A stretch of DNA of 6,478 nt from Pedosphaera sp. (GTDB lineage Bacteria; Verrucomicrobiota; Verrucomicrobiia; Limisphaerales; UBA9464): assembly GCA_009695405.1 (NCBI GenBank), contig SIAZ01000200.1, forward strand, positions 1-6,478, in the 5' to 3' direction. The stretch's first letter is position 1, and every line of letters starts with the position of its first letter. Positions 1 through 6,333 of the stretch are shown piece by piece. A model generated the notes under the pieces. It worked only from the letters and a program-made list of their open reading frames with translations, was not told the DNA's origin and did not search any database. The translations under genes were made by a program, and so were the position numbers.

Positions 1-78
1 CTCACCGCCATCCTCATGGAAACCTCCGATGAGTGGGAAACCGGACGCGCCTACTTCTCCGACCCATCCCAATCCTAA
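1..78 (+). CDS. IS256-type (mutator) transposase, C-terminal fragment
   Basis: The frame is open from the first base of the window to a TAA at 76-78 and gives 25 residues, including LMETSDEWETGRAYFSD. The pattern (hydrophobic)-E-x-x-(D/E)-E-W-x-x-G-R-x-Y resembles the very C-terminus of IS256-family (mutator-type) DDE transposases, where it follows the catalytic domain. Only the tail is inside the window, so the DDE residues cannot be seen. The gene starts upstream, and whether it is intact cannot be judged. The family call rests on this short motif plus a fitting terminal-repeat-like sequence 40-65 bp downstream. It could belong to another mutator-like family. Confidence 0.6.
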   Translation, partial: LTAILMETSDEWETGRAYFSDPSQS

Positions 79-145
79 ACAACCAACCAACCCCCACCTC
101 CAAATTCAGCCTTTGACTCTTTTACAGAAAAAAAGTTGCGCGGCC
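1..145 (+). mobile_element. Right end of an IS256-family insertion sequence (boundary approximate)
   Basis: This holds the transposase tail and about 65 bp of non-coding sequence. The segment 119-145 contains TTTACAG followed by an A-run and then GTTGCGCGGCC. Read on the minus strand, this is a G-rich tip, then a T-rich stretch ending in CTGTAAA, which is the general style of IS256-family terminal inverted repeats. The other end lies outside the window, so neither the exact boundary nor a target duplication can be fixed. The end coordinate is an estimate. Confidence 0.4.
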
Positions 146-320
146 GACGTATCCGCCTCAAGCGCTTATAATTTCCTGATGATTGAACCGCAGGATGTTA
201 GGAGAATTCAAAGTGAGAGCGAAGGGGTGGGCCTTGCTTGTGGCACTCTGAAGAATTTGTCATTTATCGGAGGAAATCTCTTTGTTGGAATCCTGAAGGT
301 TTCTAGCGTTACCCGAGGCG
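146..320. other. Intergenic stretch between IS end and PurD-like gene
   Basis: No convincing gene is seen in these 175 bp. An open frame crosses the region and runs into the next gene, but its translation (serine- and glycine-rich, no recognisable motif) looks like chance. Another frame has an 18-residue peptide (195-251) with no family resemblance. The only regulatory candidate is TATAAT at 167-172. The sequence just before the downstream gene (GAGG at 315-318) is the only Shine-Dalgarno-like patch. Confidence 0.5.
167..172 (+). promoter_or_regulatory. Possible -10 box upstream of the purD-like/alr unit
   Basis: An exact TATAAT lies about 150 bp before the PurD-like start. No good -35 box is found at 16-18 bp spacing (the bases there read CCGACG), and there is no TGn extension. 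The nearest TTG-type hexamers, at 113-118 and 136-141, are too far away. Support is therefore weak, although its position just inside the IS256 end could place the operon under a promoter created or altered by the insertion. Confidence 0.25.
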
Positions 321-1595
321 ATGTTCTCCATGGATGCTTCCAAATCAAATCGGGTGGTGGTGTTGGGTATTGGGGCTTTTACCCAAGCAATGCTTCGTAT
401 TTTAGCTGAAGAGGGTGGAGATGTGTCTGCCTATCTGACCCGGGCTTACGGGCATTATGGCCCCCGTAGTGAGGCCCGTTGCATTAGCGTCCTCGATCGG
501 CCCAATCCATGCGATTGGCTCAGAAAGGAACCGCCTAGCCTCATCGTCCCTATGTCGTTGGAATGGGCTTTGCAATCTTGGACCCAAGAGTTTCTCCAAT
601 TGAATCTCCCCTTCCTTTGTCCCACTGGCGAAGGTCTTCGATTGGAACGAGAAAGGGATTTTGCTCGATCCCTTTGTGACCGGTTCAAGATTCCTTTTCC
701 ACGAGCTCACTTTGTAAAGACTCGTGCCGAGGCCGATACCCTTGTTCGATCAGAACGTCGCCCTTTCGTACTCAAAAACCCACTCTGCTCACCGACCAGT
801 CCCATCCACACGATGGTTTGTGAAACACTCGAAGACACTCTGGCGTGGCTTCCTCGATTGGATGATTCCGAGGGCATTTTCCTCCAAGAATATCTCGGTC
901 GCCGTGAAGCGGGCCATATCGCATTGGTCAGTAACGGTGAGATTTATCCTTTGGTCACCAACCAAGAATACAAGCGTGCCTTCGATGGTAATATGGGCAT
1001 CGTCGCTGGTGCCCCGTTAGGAGGACTGATCGAGCAAGATCCAAACGATAAGTACGGGTTAGCGGATCAACTCCTCGCCCCTCTTCTTCCTTGGTTCCGA
1101 GAAACCAACTTTCACGGACCCGTACAAGTCACCGGCATCCAATATAACGGCCGCTGGCATGTCCTCGAATACAATGTTCGTTTAGGAGTTACCAGCGGAC
1201 CGATGATTGCTCGCATGCTGAAAAACCCTCTCGAAACCTTTCGTAACTGTGCGCGGAACGAATCTTTGAACCTTCAATGGCGCCCAGGACTGACCTTCGG
1301 CTGTAATCTCACACTCGCTGGCTACGGTTATCCCTTTATTCAACTCACTGGACCGCGAGTCCCTATTACTGTCGACGGAGCACTGGCCTGCGATATCTGG
1401 TGGCAAGAGGTCGAGTCTTCTCCCGACGGATTGATTGAGGCTACGGGGCACCGTCTTTGCGATGTTGCCGCGTTAGCACCTACGCTTCCTGAGGCGATTG
1501 AACGAGCTTATACAACAATACGGAAAATTCGTTCTCTCGGGAGCTACTTTCGCACTGATGTCGGTAAATCCCTTTGGCCGCCAGGACACGCGTGA
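321..1595 (+). CDS. PurD-like ATP-grasp ligase (divergent phosphoribosylamine-glycine ligase homologue)
   Basis: The 424-residue protein has about the length of PurD, the purine-pathway enzyme that joins glycine to phosphoribosylamine using ATP. An N-terminal nucleotide-fold strand (RVVVLGIGAF, residues 11-20) is followed by an ATP-grasp core. The core shows a probable ATP lysine at 152 (FVLKNP), QEYKR at 215-219, and LEYNVR at 282-287 with the metal ligands Glu283 and Asn285. The C-terminal domain is PurD-like: GYGYPFI near 334, ATGHRL near 374, and SYFRTDVGKS near 408. However, the PurD glycine-rich segments are altered: the GLAxGKGV loop is replaced by a stretch reading LCSPTSPIH, and NTGGMGA by IVAGAPLGG. 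It may therefore be a paralogue with another acceptor or a weakened enzyme. A second in-frame ATG at 330 is better spaced from GAGG (315-318) and could be the true start. Alanine racemase follows 32 bp downstream, probably in the same transcript. Confidence 0.75.
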   Translation: MFSMDASKSNRVVVLGIGAFTQAMLRILAEEGGDVSAYLTRAYGHYGPRSEARCISVLDRPNPCDWLRKEPPSLIVPMSLEWALQSWTQEFLQLNLPFLCPTGEGLRLERERDFARSLCDRFKIPFPRAHFVKTRAEADTLVRSERRPFVLKNPLCSPTSPIHTMVCETLEDTLAWLPRLDDSEGIFLQEYLGRREAGHIALVSNGEIYPLVTNQEYKRAFDGNMGIVAGAPLGGLIEQDPNDKYGLADQLLAPLLPWFRETNFHGPVQVTGIQYNGRWHVLEYNVRLGVTSGPMIARMLKNPLETFRNCARNESLNLQWRPGLTFGCNLTLAGYGYPFIQLTGPRVPITVDGALACDIWWQEVESSPDGLIEATGHRLCDVAALAPTLPEAIERAYTTIRKIRSLGSYFRTDVGKSLWPPGHA

Positions 1596-1617
1596 CCCCC
1601 TCAATCTCCAGTAACCC

Positions 1618-1635
1618 AATCCCATCGATGGGATT
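1618..1635. promoter_or_regulatory. 18-bp perfect palindrome spanning the alr start codon
   Basis: AATCCCATCGATGGGATT equals its own reverse complement over all 18 bases, and the proposed alr ATG (1628-1630) sits in its right half. In RNA it could fold as a 7-bp stem with a UCGA loop that partly buries the start codon. In DNA it could serve as a dimeric operator. No ribosome-binding sequence is visible just upstream. The structure is seen directly; any regulatory role is inference. Confidence 0.4.
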
Positions 1636-2767
1636 AAATTCAACACACGCCTTACCGCGCTCAGCTTGGATCGAAGTGGATCTCACCGCACTGAGGCATA
1701 ATTTCGTCTCTATTCGTGCCCACTTACCTGTCCTAACCGAACTTCTTTATGTGGTCAAAGACGATGCCTACGGACTCGGCGCGGTCGCGGCAGCGCGGGT
1801 AGCTCTGAGCTCTGGGGCCTCAAGATTGGCTGTTTTCACTTTGGAAGAAGCCCTCACTCTTCGCAATGCTGGCATCACTGCTCCTATTCTTCTGTTTGGA
1901 GAACGGTTGGAGGAAGAACTGCCGTGGGTCCTTTCGCTCGACCTCGAACCGTGTCTTGGCCGACTCGAAATAGCGCGTGCCTTCAATGAACTGGCTCGGT
2001 CCCAAGGCCGTCTCATTTCAGTCCATTTGAAGATCAATACCGGGATGAATCGGTTTGGCTTCTCTTGGCGCACCGTCACCGAATGGGGCCCCCAACTTGC
2101 AGCTTTCTCAGAACTCGATTTCGCTGGCGCTATGACTCATTTTGCGCAGAGCGATGAACTCGATAAAACAGTGGCTCGAATGCAAATCCACCGTTTTCAA
2201 AGCTGCATTAACCAACTTTGTCAGAATGGATTAACCCCTCGCTGCTTACACCAGTGCAACTCGGGAGGCGTCTTGGATCTACCTGAGGCTTATCTCGATA
2301 TCGTTCGCGTTGGATTGCTCGCTCATGGCGTCTATCCCTCTTTGGTTTGCGGTCGGTTGCCAGACTTACGACCGGTAATGACAGTCAAGGCTCGAGTAGT
2401 GGCCATTCAAACGCTGGTTTCAGGGGATACTGTTGGCTACGGTATGCGCTGGCGAGCAGAGCGCCCCAGTCGGATCGGCGTGCTACCGCTAGGCTACGGC
2501 GATGGTTTTCCTCGGATCAGGAACGAAGGACACGCCCTAATTCAGGGAACACGGGCACCTTTGGTCGGCGGCGTGACCATGGACGCTTTGATGATTGACC
2601 TCACCGATTTACCCTCGGCCGAGGCCGGTGAAGAAGCGGTTCTCATGGGACGCCAAGGGGCAGAGGAAATTACCGCACAAGACCTCTCTCTTTTGAAACA
2701 AACTGTCACCTACGACTTACTAACTGGGTGGCGACGGAGGCTTCCTCGGGTCTATCTTGGTAGTTAA
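1628..2767 (+). CDS. alr: Alanine racemase, PLP-dependent (fold type III)
   Basis: It interconverts L- and D-alanine in the cytoplasm and so supplies D-alanine for peptidoglycan. From the ATG at 1628 the protein has 379 residues, normal for the family. Family landmarks are present in order. The PLP-binding lysine is Lys44 in VVKDDAYGLG. The barrel motif HLKINTGMNRFGF (about 133-145) has the usual Lys135 and Arg142. HQCNSGG (about 208-214) follows. The second catalytic base is Tyr271 in TVGYGMRW, in the C-terminal domain, and LGYGDGFPR and GGVTMDALMID (about 314-324) come after it. The usual VKANAYGHG and GRVCMD sequences are slightly changed, but the catalytic Lys/Tyr pair is intact. A TTG at 1574 would extend the N-terminus by 18 residues and overlap the upstream gene. 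That extension is not conserved-looking, so the ATG is preferred. Co-transcription with the PurD-like gene is likely. Confidence 0.92.
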   Translation: MGLNSTHALPRSAWIEVDLTALRHNFVSIRAHLPVLTELLYVVKDDAYGLGAVAAARVALSSGASRLAVFTLEEALTLRNAGITAPILLFGERLEEELPWVLSLDLEPCLGRLEIARAFNELARSQGRLISVHLKINTGMNRFGFSWRTVTEWGPQLAAFSELDFAGAMTHFAQSDELDKTVARMQIHRFQSCINQLCQNGLTPRCLHQCNSGGVLDLPEAYLDIVRVGLLAHGVYPSLVCGRLPDLRPVMTVKARVVAIQTLVSGDTVGYGMRWRAERPSRIGVLPLGYGDGFPRIRNEGHALIQGTRAPLVGGVTMDALMIDLTDLPSAEAGEEAVLMGRQGAEEITAQDLSLLKQTVTYDLLTGWRRRLPRVYLGS

Positions 2768-2833
2768 TTCCATTGCACGTTCCAAGTGGATAGGCCCAAA
2801 AGAGAAGCAAATGCGACTGAACGAGAACCCGAA

Positions 2834-2839
2834 TATAAA
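2834..2839 (+). promoter_or_regulatory. Possible -10 element upstream of the CE15 gene
   Basis: TATAAA lies about 100 bp before the esterase ATG, but the bases 17 bp upstream do not resemble TTGACA. A separate TTGACC at 2906-2911 has only AGATTT at the matching -10 distance, which would give a nearly leaderless transcript. Neither is convincing. No Shine-Dalgarno sequence precedes the ATG at 2941. Confidence 0.15.
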
Positions 2840-2860
2840 GTGACCTAACACTGAGAGGGT

Positions 2861-2898
2861 AAGATCTTTAAACGATGAAAATCTTGCTTCTTTTTATC
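2861..2898 (+). terminator. Weak Rho-independent terminator candidate after alr
   Basis: AAGAT (2861-2865) pairs with ATCTT (2881-2885), and after a one-base bulge TTT (2867-2869) pairs with AAA (2878-2880), leaving an 8-nt loop. A T-rich tract (GCTTCTTTTTATC) follows at once. The stem is short and A/T-rich, so it would be a weak terminator at best. Its place between alr and the separately expressed esterase gene makes it plausible. Confidence 0.3.
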
Positions 2899-2940
2899 AG
2901 CGGAATTGACCCTGCTTGGCTCTGAGAACAGATTTACCTC

Positions 2941-4224
2941 ATGATTCATCGCAGCCTCATGCTTGCTGCAGCACTCGGCCTCACTGGTATAATCGCCATG
3001 GCACAGGAAAAAGTACCCATCAACCAAGTTGAGGAAAAGGTACCCCCTTACACTCTTCCTGATCCGCTGCAATTCTCCGATGGTTCCTCGGTGAGCTCTC
3101 CAAACGATTGGGTTCGCCGCCGTCGAGAACTCCTGCGGTTATTTGAAGCCCATGTCTACGGTACAATCCCAACCGGACTGACTCGTCGTTCCCCAAGCCC
3201 TGTGTCAATCAGGTCTGATTCACTGAATGGATTGGCAATACGCAAGATTCTCCAAGTGCCACTGACCGACGAGCCCTCTCCGGTCCTCATGGAACTCATG
3301 GTGTATCTGCCTAAAAACGCGACTTCAGCGGTTCCCATTTTCCTTGGATTAAACTTCTCTGGTAACCATACGGTCACCCCTGAAACAGACGTCCCACTTT
3401 CTCGCGGATGGCTTCCTAAGTCAGCTACTGGCGCAACAAACCACATAGCCACTGAAGCGTCGCGCGGAACTGATTCGGCTGCCTGGCCGATCGAGCAAAT
3501 TCTCGCACGCGGCTATGGTTTTGCCACCGCTCACTATGCTGACATCGAGCCAGACTTCGATGGTGGATGGAGGAAGGGCGTTCGAGGGCGAGCTTTGTCG
3601 GGCCATACTCGCTCTGGATTCGCCCCAGAGGATTGGGGAGCCATCAGTGCTTGGTCCTGGGGATTATCACGGGCCTTCGATGCTCTAGCTGAAGATCCAT
3701 TGATTGATTCCAAACGGGTTGCTTTGCTGGGCCATTCGCGCCTAGGTAAGACAGCCCTCTGGGCCGGAGCCCGAGACCCTCGATTTGCGCTCGTAATAGT
3801 CAATGAATCGGGGGAAGGGGGCGCGGCATTGGCCCGTCGTGAATTCGGTGAAACCATATTGCGTATCACCACCAGCTTTCCGCATTGGTTTTGTGGTCGA
3901 TTCAAAAACTACAGTCGCGCTGCGGAGACTCTTCCAACAGACCAGCACGAACTCATCGCCCTCATCGCCCCACGCCCTGTCTACATTGCCAGCGCTCAGG
4001 AAGATCTTTGGGCCGATCCCAAGGGTGAATACCTCGCTGGTTGGCATGCCACACCCGTGTACCAATTGCTCGGACTCCAAGGGCTACCCTCAGCTTCGAT
4101 GCCCACTTTAAATAGTTCGGTCGGCGACGCCGTCGGCTACCATATCCGCTCAGGTAAACATGCTCTGACAGCTATCGATTGGGGGCACTATTTAAATTTT
4201 GCCGACCGTCATTTGAATCACTGA
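2941..4224 (+). CDS. Secreted CE15 glucuronoyl esterase (4-O-methyl-glucuronoyl methylesterase family)
   Basis: This 427-residue alpha/beta hydrolase matches carbohydrate esterase family 15, whose members cleave ester bonds between glucuronic acid side chains of xylan and lignin alcohols. An N-terminal signal peptide (Arg4, hydrophobic stretch about 6-18, likely cleavage after AMA at 19-21) directs export. No lipobox cysteine is present. Family motifs appear in order: the nucleophile Ser266 in GHSRLGK (264-270), VNESGEGGAALARR (287-300), PHWFCGRFKNY (314-324), DQHELIALIAPRPVYIAS (334-351), EDLWADPKGE (354-363), and the catalytic His416 in DWGHYLNF. Glu289 and Asp355 sit where bacterial members carry the acid residue(s) of the triad. 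All catalytic residues are present, so the gene looks intact. The ATG gives a good signal peptide and is the chosen start. Substrate preference within CE15 cannot be told from sequence. Confidence 0.88.
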   Translation: MIHRSLMLAAALGLTGIIAMAQEKVPINQVEEKVPPYTLPDPLQFSDGSSVSSPNDWVRRRRELLRLFEAHVYGTIPTGLTRRSPSPVSIRSDSLNGLAIRKILQVPLTDEPSPVLMELMVYLPKNATSAVPIFLGLNFSGNHTVTPETDVPLSRGWLPKSATGATNHIATEASRGTDSAAWPIEQILARGYGFATAHYADIEPDFDGGWRKGVRGRALSGHTRSGFAPEDWGAISAWSWGLSRAFDALAEDPLIDSKRVALLGHSRLGKTALWAGARDPRFALVIVNESGEGGAALARREFGETILRITTSFPHWFCGRFKNYSRAAETLPTDQHELIALIAPRPVYIASAQEDLWADPKGEYLAGWHATPVYQLLGLQGLPSASMPTLNSSVGDAVGYHIRSGKHALTAIDWGHYLNFADRHLNH

Positions 4225-4232
4225 CGATCGGC
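4201..4232. terminator. Stem-loop over the CE15 stop codon, between convergent genes
   Basis: GCCGACCGTCA (4201-4211) pairs with TGACGATCGGC (4222-4232): 10 of 11 positions match, with one internal C/A mismatch and a 10-nt loop. It includes the esterase TGA (4222-4224) and lies 28 bp from the stop of the opposing oxidoreductase gene. No T-run follows on either strand, so it is not a textbook Rho-independent terminator. It could still halt or protect the 3' ends of both transcripts. Confidence 0.4.
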
Positions 4233-4259
4233 ACCACTCTCCTCGTGCTACCCCTCGGA

Positions 4260-5336
4260 CTAAGTCAATTTTATGGTGCGCTTTAAAAGGGCGCTCTTCA
4301 CAGCGGCATCGACAATTTCTTGCCCAATGCGGCTAATCTTTAGGCTAACCGGGCCCTCCAAAGCCTGCCCGTTATTGAGACAATGCAACAGGTATTGCAC
4401 CGGATTCTGATGGGGAGCCTTGGTTGCTACTGCCGAGATTAGGTGCGGTTCACGCTTCTTTCGGGTTTGCACAGTCACGTGATCGTCGTAGTCAAAACTA
4501 CTCACCGTCCCTTCAGAACCGTGAATAACAAAGCCGCAACGAGGTTGGGGTTGGATAATCCAGGGATCAGTGAACAATCCCCAGCGCGTCTCAAACTTGG
4601 ATAATCCATGCGCATACCGAGCCACCACAATGCTGTGCTCGTCGACTTCCAATCCTTCAGTTGAATCCACCGTTGCCGTCACCTCTAGGGGACGGTGCCC
4701 ACCCTGATACCAAGTCCCCAAGGTTGTGCCATAACCCAAATAATCAAGCAACGATCCACCACCGTGAGCCTTTTTGTAAAACCAAGACGTGGGCTTCTCG
4801 CGGTCTACTTGAGCGGATGTCTTCTCATCCTTGTCAGCCCCGTGCCAGAGAGGACCTCGGTTGCCACCGGTATGCCACACGTTCAACACCTCACCGATCA
4901 CACCCTTGGAAACAATTTCGAAAGATTTCCGGTGCGAAGCGACCCACTGAAGCGGCCAATTAATCATTAAGGTTTGATCTGGGGCCATCGCCTTAGCCAT
5001 TGCATCCGCCTCTTTGATTGATGCTGCAAAGGGCTTTTCTACTATGAGATGCGGTCCGTACGGAGCCACCTTCTTCACCCACTCCCCATGCTTAGAAGCG
5101 GCGGGACAAAGAAGGACTACATCCGGCTTCGTTTTTTCAAGACACTCCCGATAATCGGTAAAGGCTCGATCCCGGGTGACTAACCCCTTCTTAACCGCTT
5201 CCTCCATTCGTTCGGGTTTCTCGTCACTAATCCCCACGATTTCCGCATTAGGATGCGCATGAGCATAGCGTAAAAGATCACCCATGTGGAAGTGGTCGAA
5301 GTTGATCCCAGCGATTTTCCATATTCGTTTTTTCAT
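4260..5336 (-). CDS. Gfo/Idh/MocA-family oxidoreductase (NAD(P)-dependent, putative)
   Basis: The 358-residue protein shows the two-domain plan of the Gfo/Idh/MocA family, which oxidises or reduces sugars, inositols and related polyols with NAD(P). The N-terminal Rossmann-like half begins KIAGINFDHFH (7-17) and includes ADIVG-type strands (IVGISDEKPERM, 33-44) and PDVVLLCPAASKHGEW (71-86). The hallmark EKP is at 100-102 (LIVEKPF), with the catalytic-type Lys101. The C-terminal half has GGGSLLDYLGYG (192-203) with Asp198. Two departures are visible: the usual GxGxxG dinucleotide motif is missing from the first strand, and Tyr202 sits where many members have the catalytic histidine. The substrate is unknown. 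No secretion signal is seen, so it is likely cytoplasmic. The gene converges on the CE15 esterase with a 35-bp gap. No clear ribosome-binding site precedes the ATG at 5336. Confidence 0.82.
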   Translation of the reverse strand: MKKRIWKIAGINFDHFHMGDLLRYAHAHPNAEIVGISDEKPERMEEAVKKGLVTRDRAFTDYRECLEKTKPDVVLLCPAASKHGEWVKKVAPYGPHLIVEKPFAASIKEADAMAKAMAPDQTLMINWPLQWVASHRKSFEIVSKGVIGEVLNVWHTGGNRGPLWHGADKDEKTSAQVDREKPTSWFYKKAHGGGSLLDYLGYGTTLGTWYQGGHRPLEVTATVDSTEGLEVDEHSIVVARYAHGLSKFETRWGLFTDPWIIQPQPRCGFVIHGSEGTVSSFDYDDHVTVQTRKKREPHLISAVATKAPHQNPVQYLLHCLNNGQALEGPVSLKISRIGQEIVDAAVKSALLKRTIKLT

Positions 5337-5549
5337 ATAAGACAGTAGGCTAAGGATGCTGGTTCACTAGAAGAGGACGAAGCCAAAAAGTGTCGATACC
5401 AGTCTGAATGTCGCCCACCCATCGCCTCAACCAATTCAAAGCCTCCGGTGTGGGCCCGCCTCTTTAGTTAGCTTGCCCCATTCTTCTTGCGCCGCGAAAT
5501 TTGCTTTGTGCGGTTTTTTCATCCGCACACACTATACTTATGAAGACCA
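5337..5549. other. Intergenic region between oxidoreductase and sigma remnant
   Basis: This gap of about 213 bp separates divergent genes and probably holds promoters for both, but no clear -35/-10 pair is seen. A minus-strand frame stays open for 37 codons (5353-5463) with a tryptophan-rich, protein-like translation, yet it has no ATG start and no family match. A short plus-strand frame (ATG at 5408) codes for only 19 residues. The one clear structure is a hairpin at 5507-5529. Confidence 0.5.
5507..5529 (+). promoter_or_regulatory. Hairpin and TATACT box just upstream of the sigma remnant
   Basis: TGTGCGG (5507-5513) and CCGCACA (5523-5529) form a 7-bp perfect stem around a loop of six T plus CAT. 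TATACT follows at 5533-5538, only 11 bp before the sigma ATG. If TATACT is a -10 box the transcript would be almost leaderless, and the hairpin would overlap the promoter as a possible operator. No good -35 is present at standard spacing. The stem is directly visible; its function is not known. Confidence 0.3.
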
Positions 5550-6333
5550 ATGCAAAGTGATGTTGAACTGCTGCGCAGCTACCCTGAACACCGCTCGGAA
5601 GGCGGGTTCACCGAACTGGTGCGACGGCACATTGATCTGGTTTATTTCGCAGCGCTCCGCGAGGCCAACGGCGACATCCCCCAAGCCTAAGACATCCCCC
5701 AAGCGGTTTTTGCGGAATTGGCCGGCAAGTCTTCCAGCCTCGTGCGACATCCGGCACTGGCGGGTTGGCTTTACACCTGCGTCCGCCAGATGACGGCCAA
5801 CGTGCGTCGCACGGAACATCGACGGCAGAGGCGCGAACAAGAGACCCAGACCATGAATGAACGACTTTCCTCCGATCCATCCGACCCCATCTGGCGTCAA
5901 GTTCGACCGGTGCTCGACGATGCCATGCACGAACAGAGCGAAACCGACCGCGTCGCTGTCGTGCTTCGCTTTTTCGAGGAACGGAGCCTCAAAGAGGTTG
6001 GCTTGGCACTTGGCCTCAATGAAAACGCGGCCCGCATGCGCGTGGATCGGGCGCTCGAAAAGCTCCGCCACCTGCTTGCCAAGCGCGGCGTCACCGGCAC
6101 GGTTTTCGGAATCGCCGCAGCGATTGCGGCGGTAGCGGTCGTGTCCGCTCCAACGGCCTTGACCGCCAGCGTCGTCAGTGGCGTATTGGCACTCACAGCC
6201 TCGACTACTTCAACCACCCTCACCGTTCTGAAACTTATGACCATGACCAAACTCAAAGTCGGACTCATGACTGCCGTTGTGGCAACCGGAGTCGCAACAC
6301 ATTTGGTGATTCAACATCAAACGCAACTCAAAC
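5550..6333 (+). pseudogene. ECF-type RNA polymerase sigma factor with membrane tail, nonsense-mutated and IS66-truncated
   Basis: Ignoring one stop codon, the frame from ATG 5550 encodes a sigma-70-family ECF protein of the kind expanded in Verrucomicrobia. Region 2 covers about residues 15-90 (FTELVRRHIDLVYFAALRE, then DIPQAVFAELAGK and GWLYTCVRQ). Region 4 covers about 130-180 (VAVVLRFFEERSLKEVGLALGLNENAARMRVDRALEKL). A hydrophobic stretch and a putative membrane segment (MTMTKLKVGLMTAVVATG) follow. A TAA at 5688-5690 (codon 47) replaces the Glu normally found in the conserved A-E-D-(V/I)-x-Q motif, splitting region 2. The reading frame is otherwise intact on both sides. After codon 261 the sequence changes to an IS66 terminus at 6334, and translation would end after a few foreign residues at 6365. 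The native tail is missing. A restart downstream (TTG 5718) would lack half of region 2, so a working sigma factor is unlikely. Confidence 0.85.
5673..5704 (+). repeat. 14-nt direct repeat flanking the nonsense codon
   Basis: GACATCCCCCAAGC occurs at 5673-5686 and again at 5691-5704, 18 nt apart and in the same frame, with CTAA between them. It encodes DIPQA twice, separated by the stop codon. Family members have the same spacing here (G-D-x-x-x-A-E-D-V-T-Q-A-V-F), so this is not a simple 18-nt insertion. One copy may have overwritten the other. Confidence 0.8.

Noticed and set aside
29..409. 126-residue plus-strand open frame across the left end
   Set aside because: It overlaps the transposase tail in another frame and the start of the PurD-like gene. 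Its translation is low in recognisable features, so it is probably chance.
1574..1627. TTG start for alanine racemase, 18 residues upstream
   Set aside because: The extra residues overlap the PurD-like gene end and look unconserved (Ser/Pro-rich). The ATG at 1628 gives the usual family N-terminus.
321..2767. Biosynthetic or defence cluster built on ATP-grasp plus racemase
   Set aside because: Only two genes are linked, one of them housekeeping-like, with no transporter, carrier protein or effector nearby.
5353..5463. 37-codon minus-strand open frame, tryptophan-rich (PEALNWLRRWVGD)
   Set aside because: The translation looks protein-like, but there is no ATG start, no family match and stops on both sides. 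At most it is an unrecognised remnant.
5673..5704. Simple tandem duplication inserting 18 nt in the sigma gene
   Set aside because: The family has the same spacing between the conserved Gly-Asp and Gln-Ala-Val-Phe positions, so no net insertion is implied.
5538..6071. 177-residue minus-strand open frame opposite the sigma gene
   Set aside because: It is antisense to a clear sigma-factor frame and has no recognisable motif. It is a shadow of the GC-rich coding strand.
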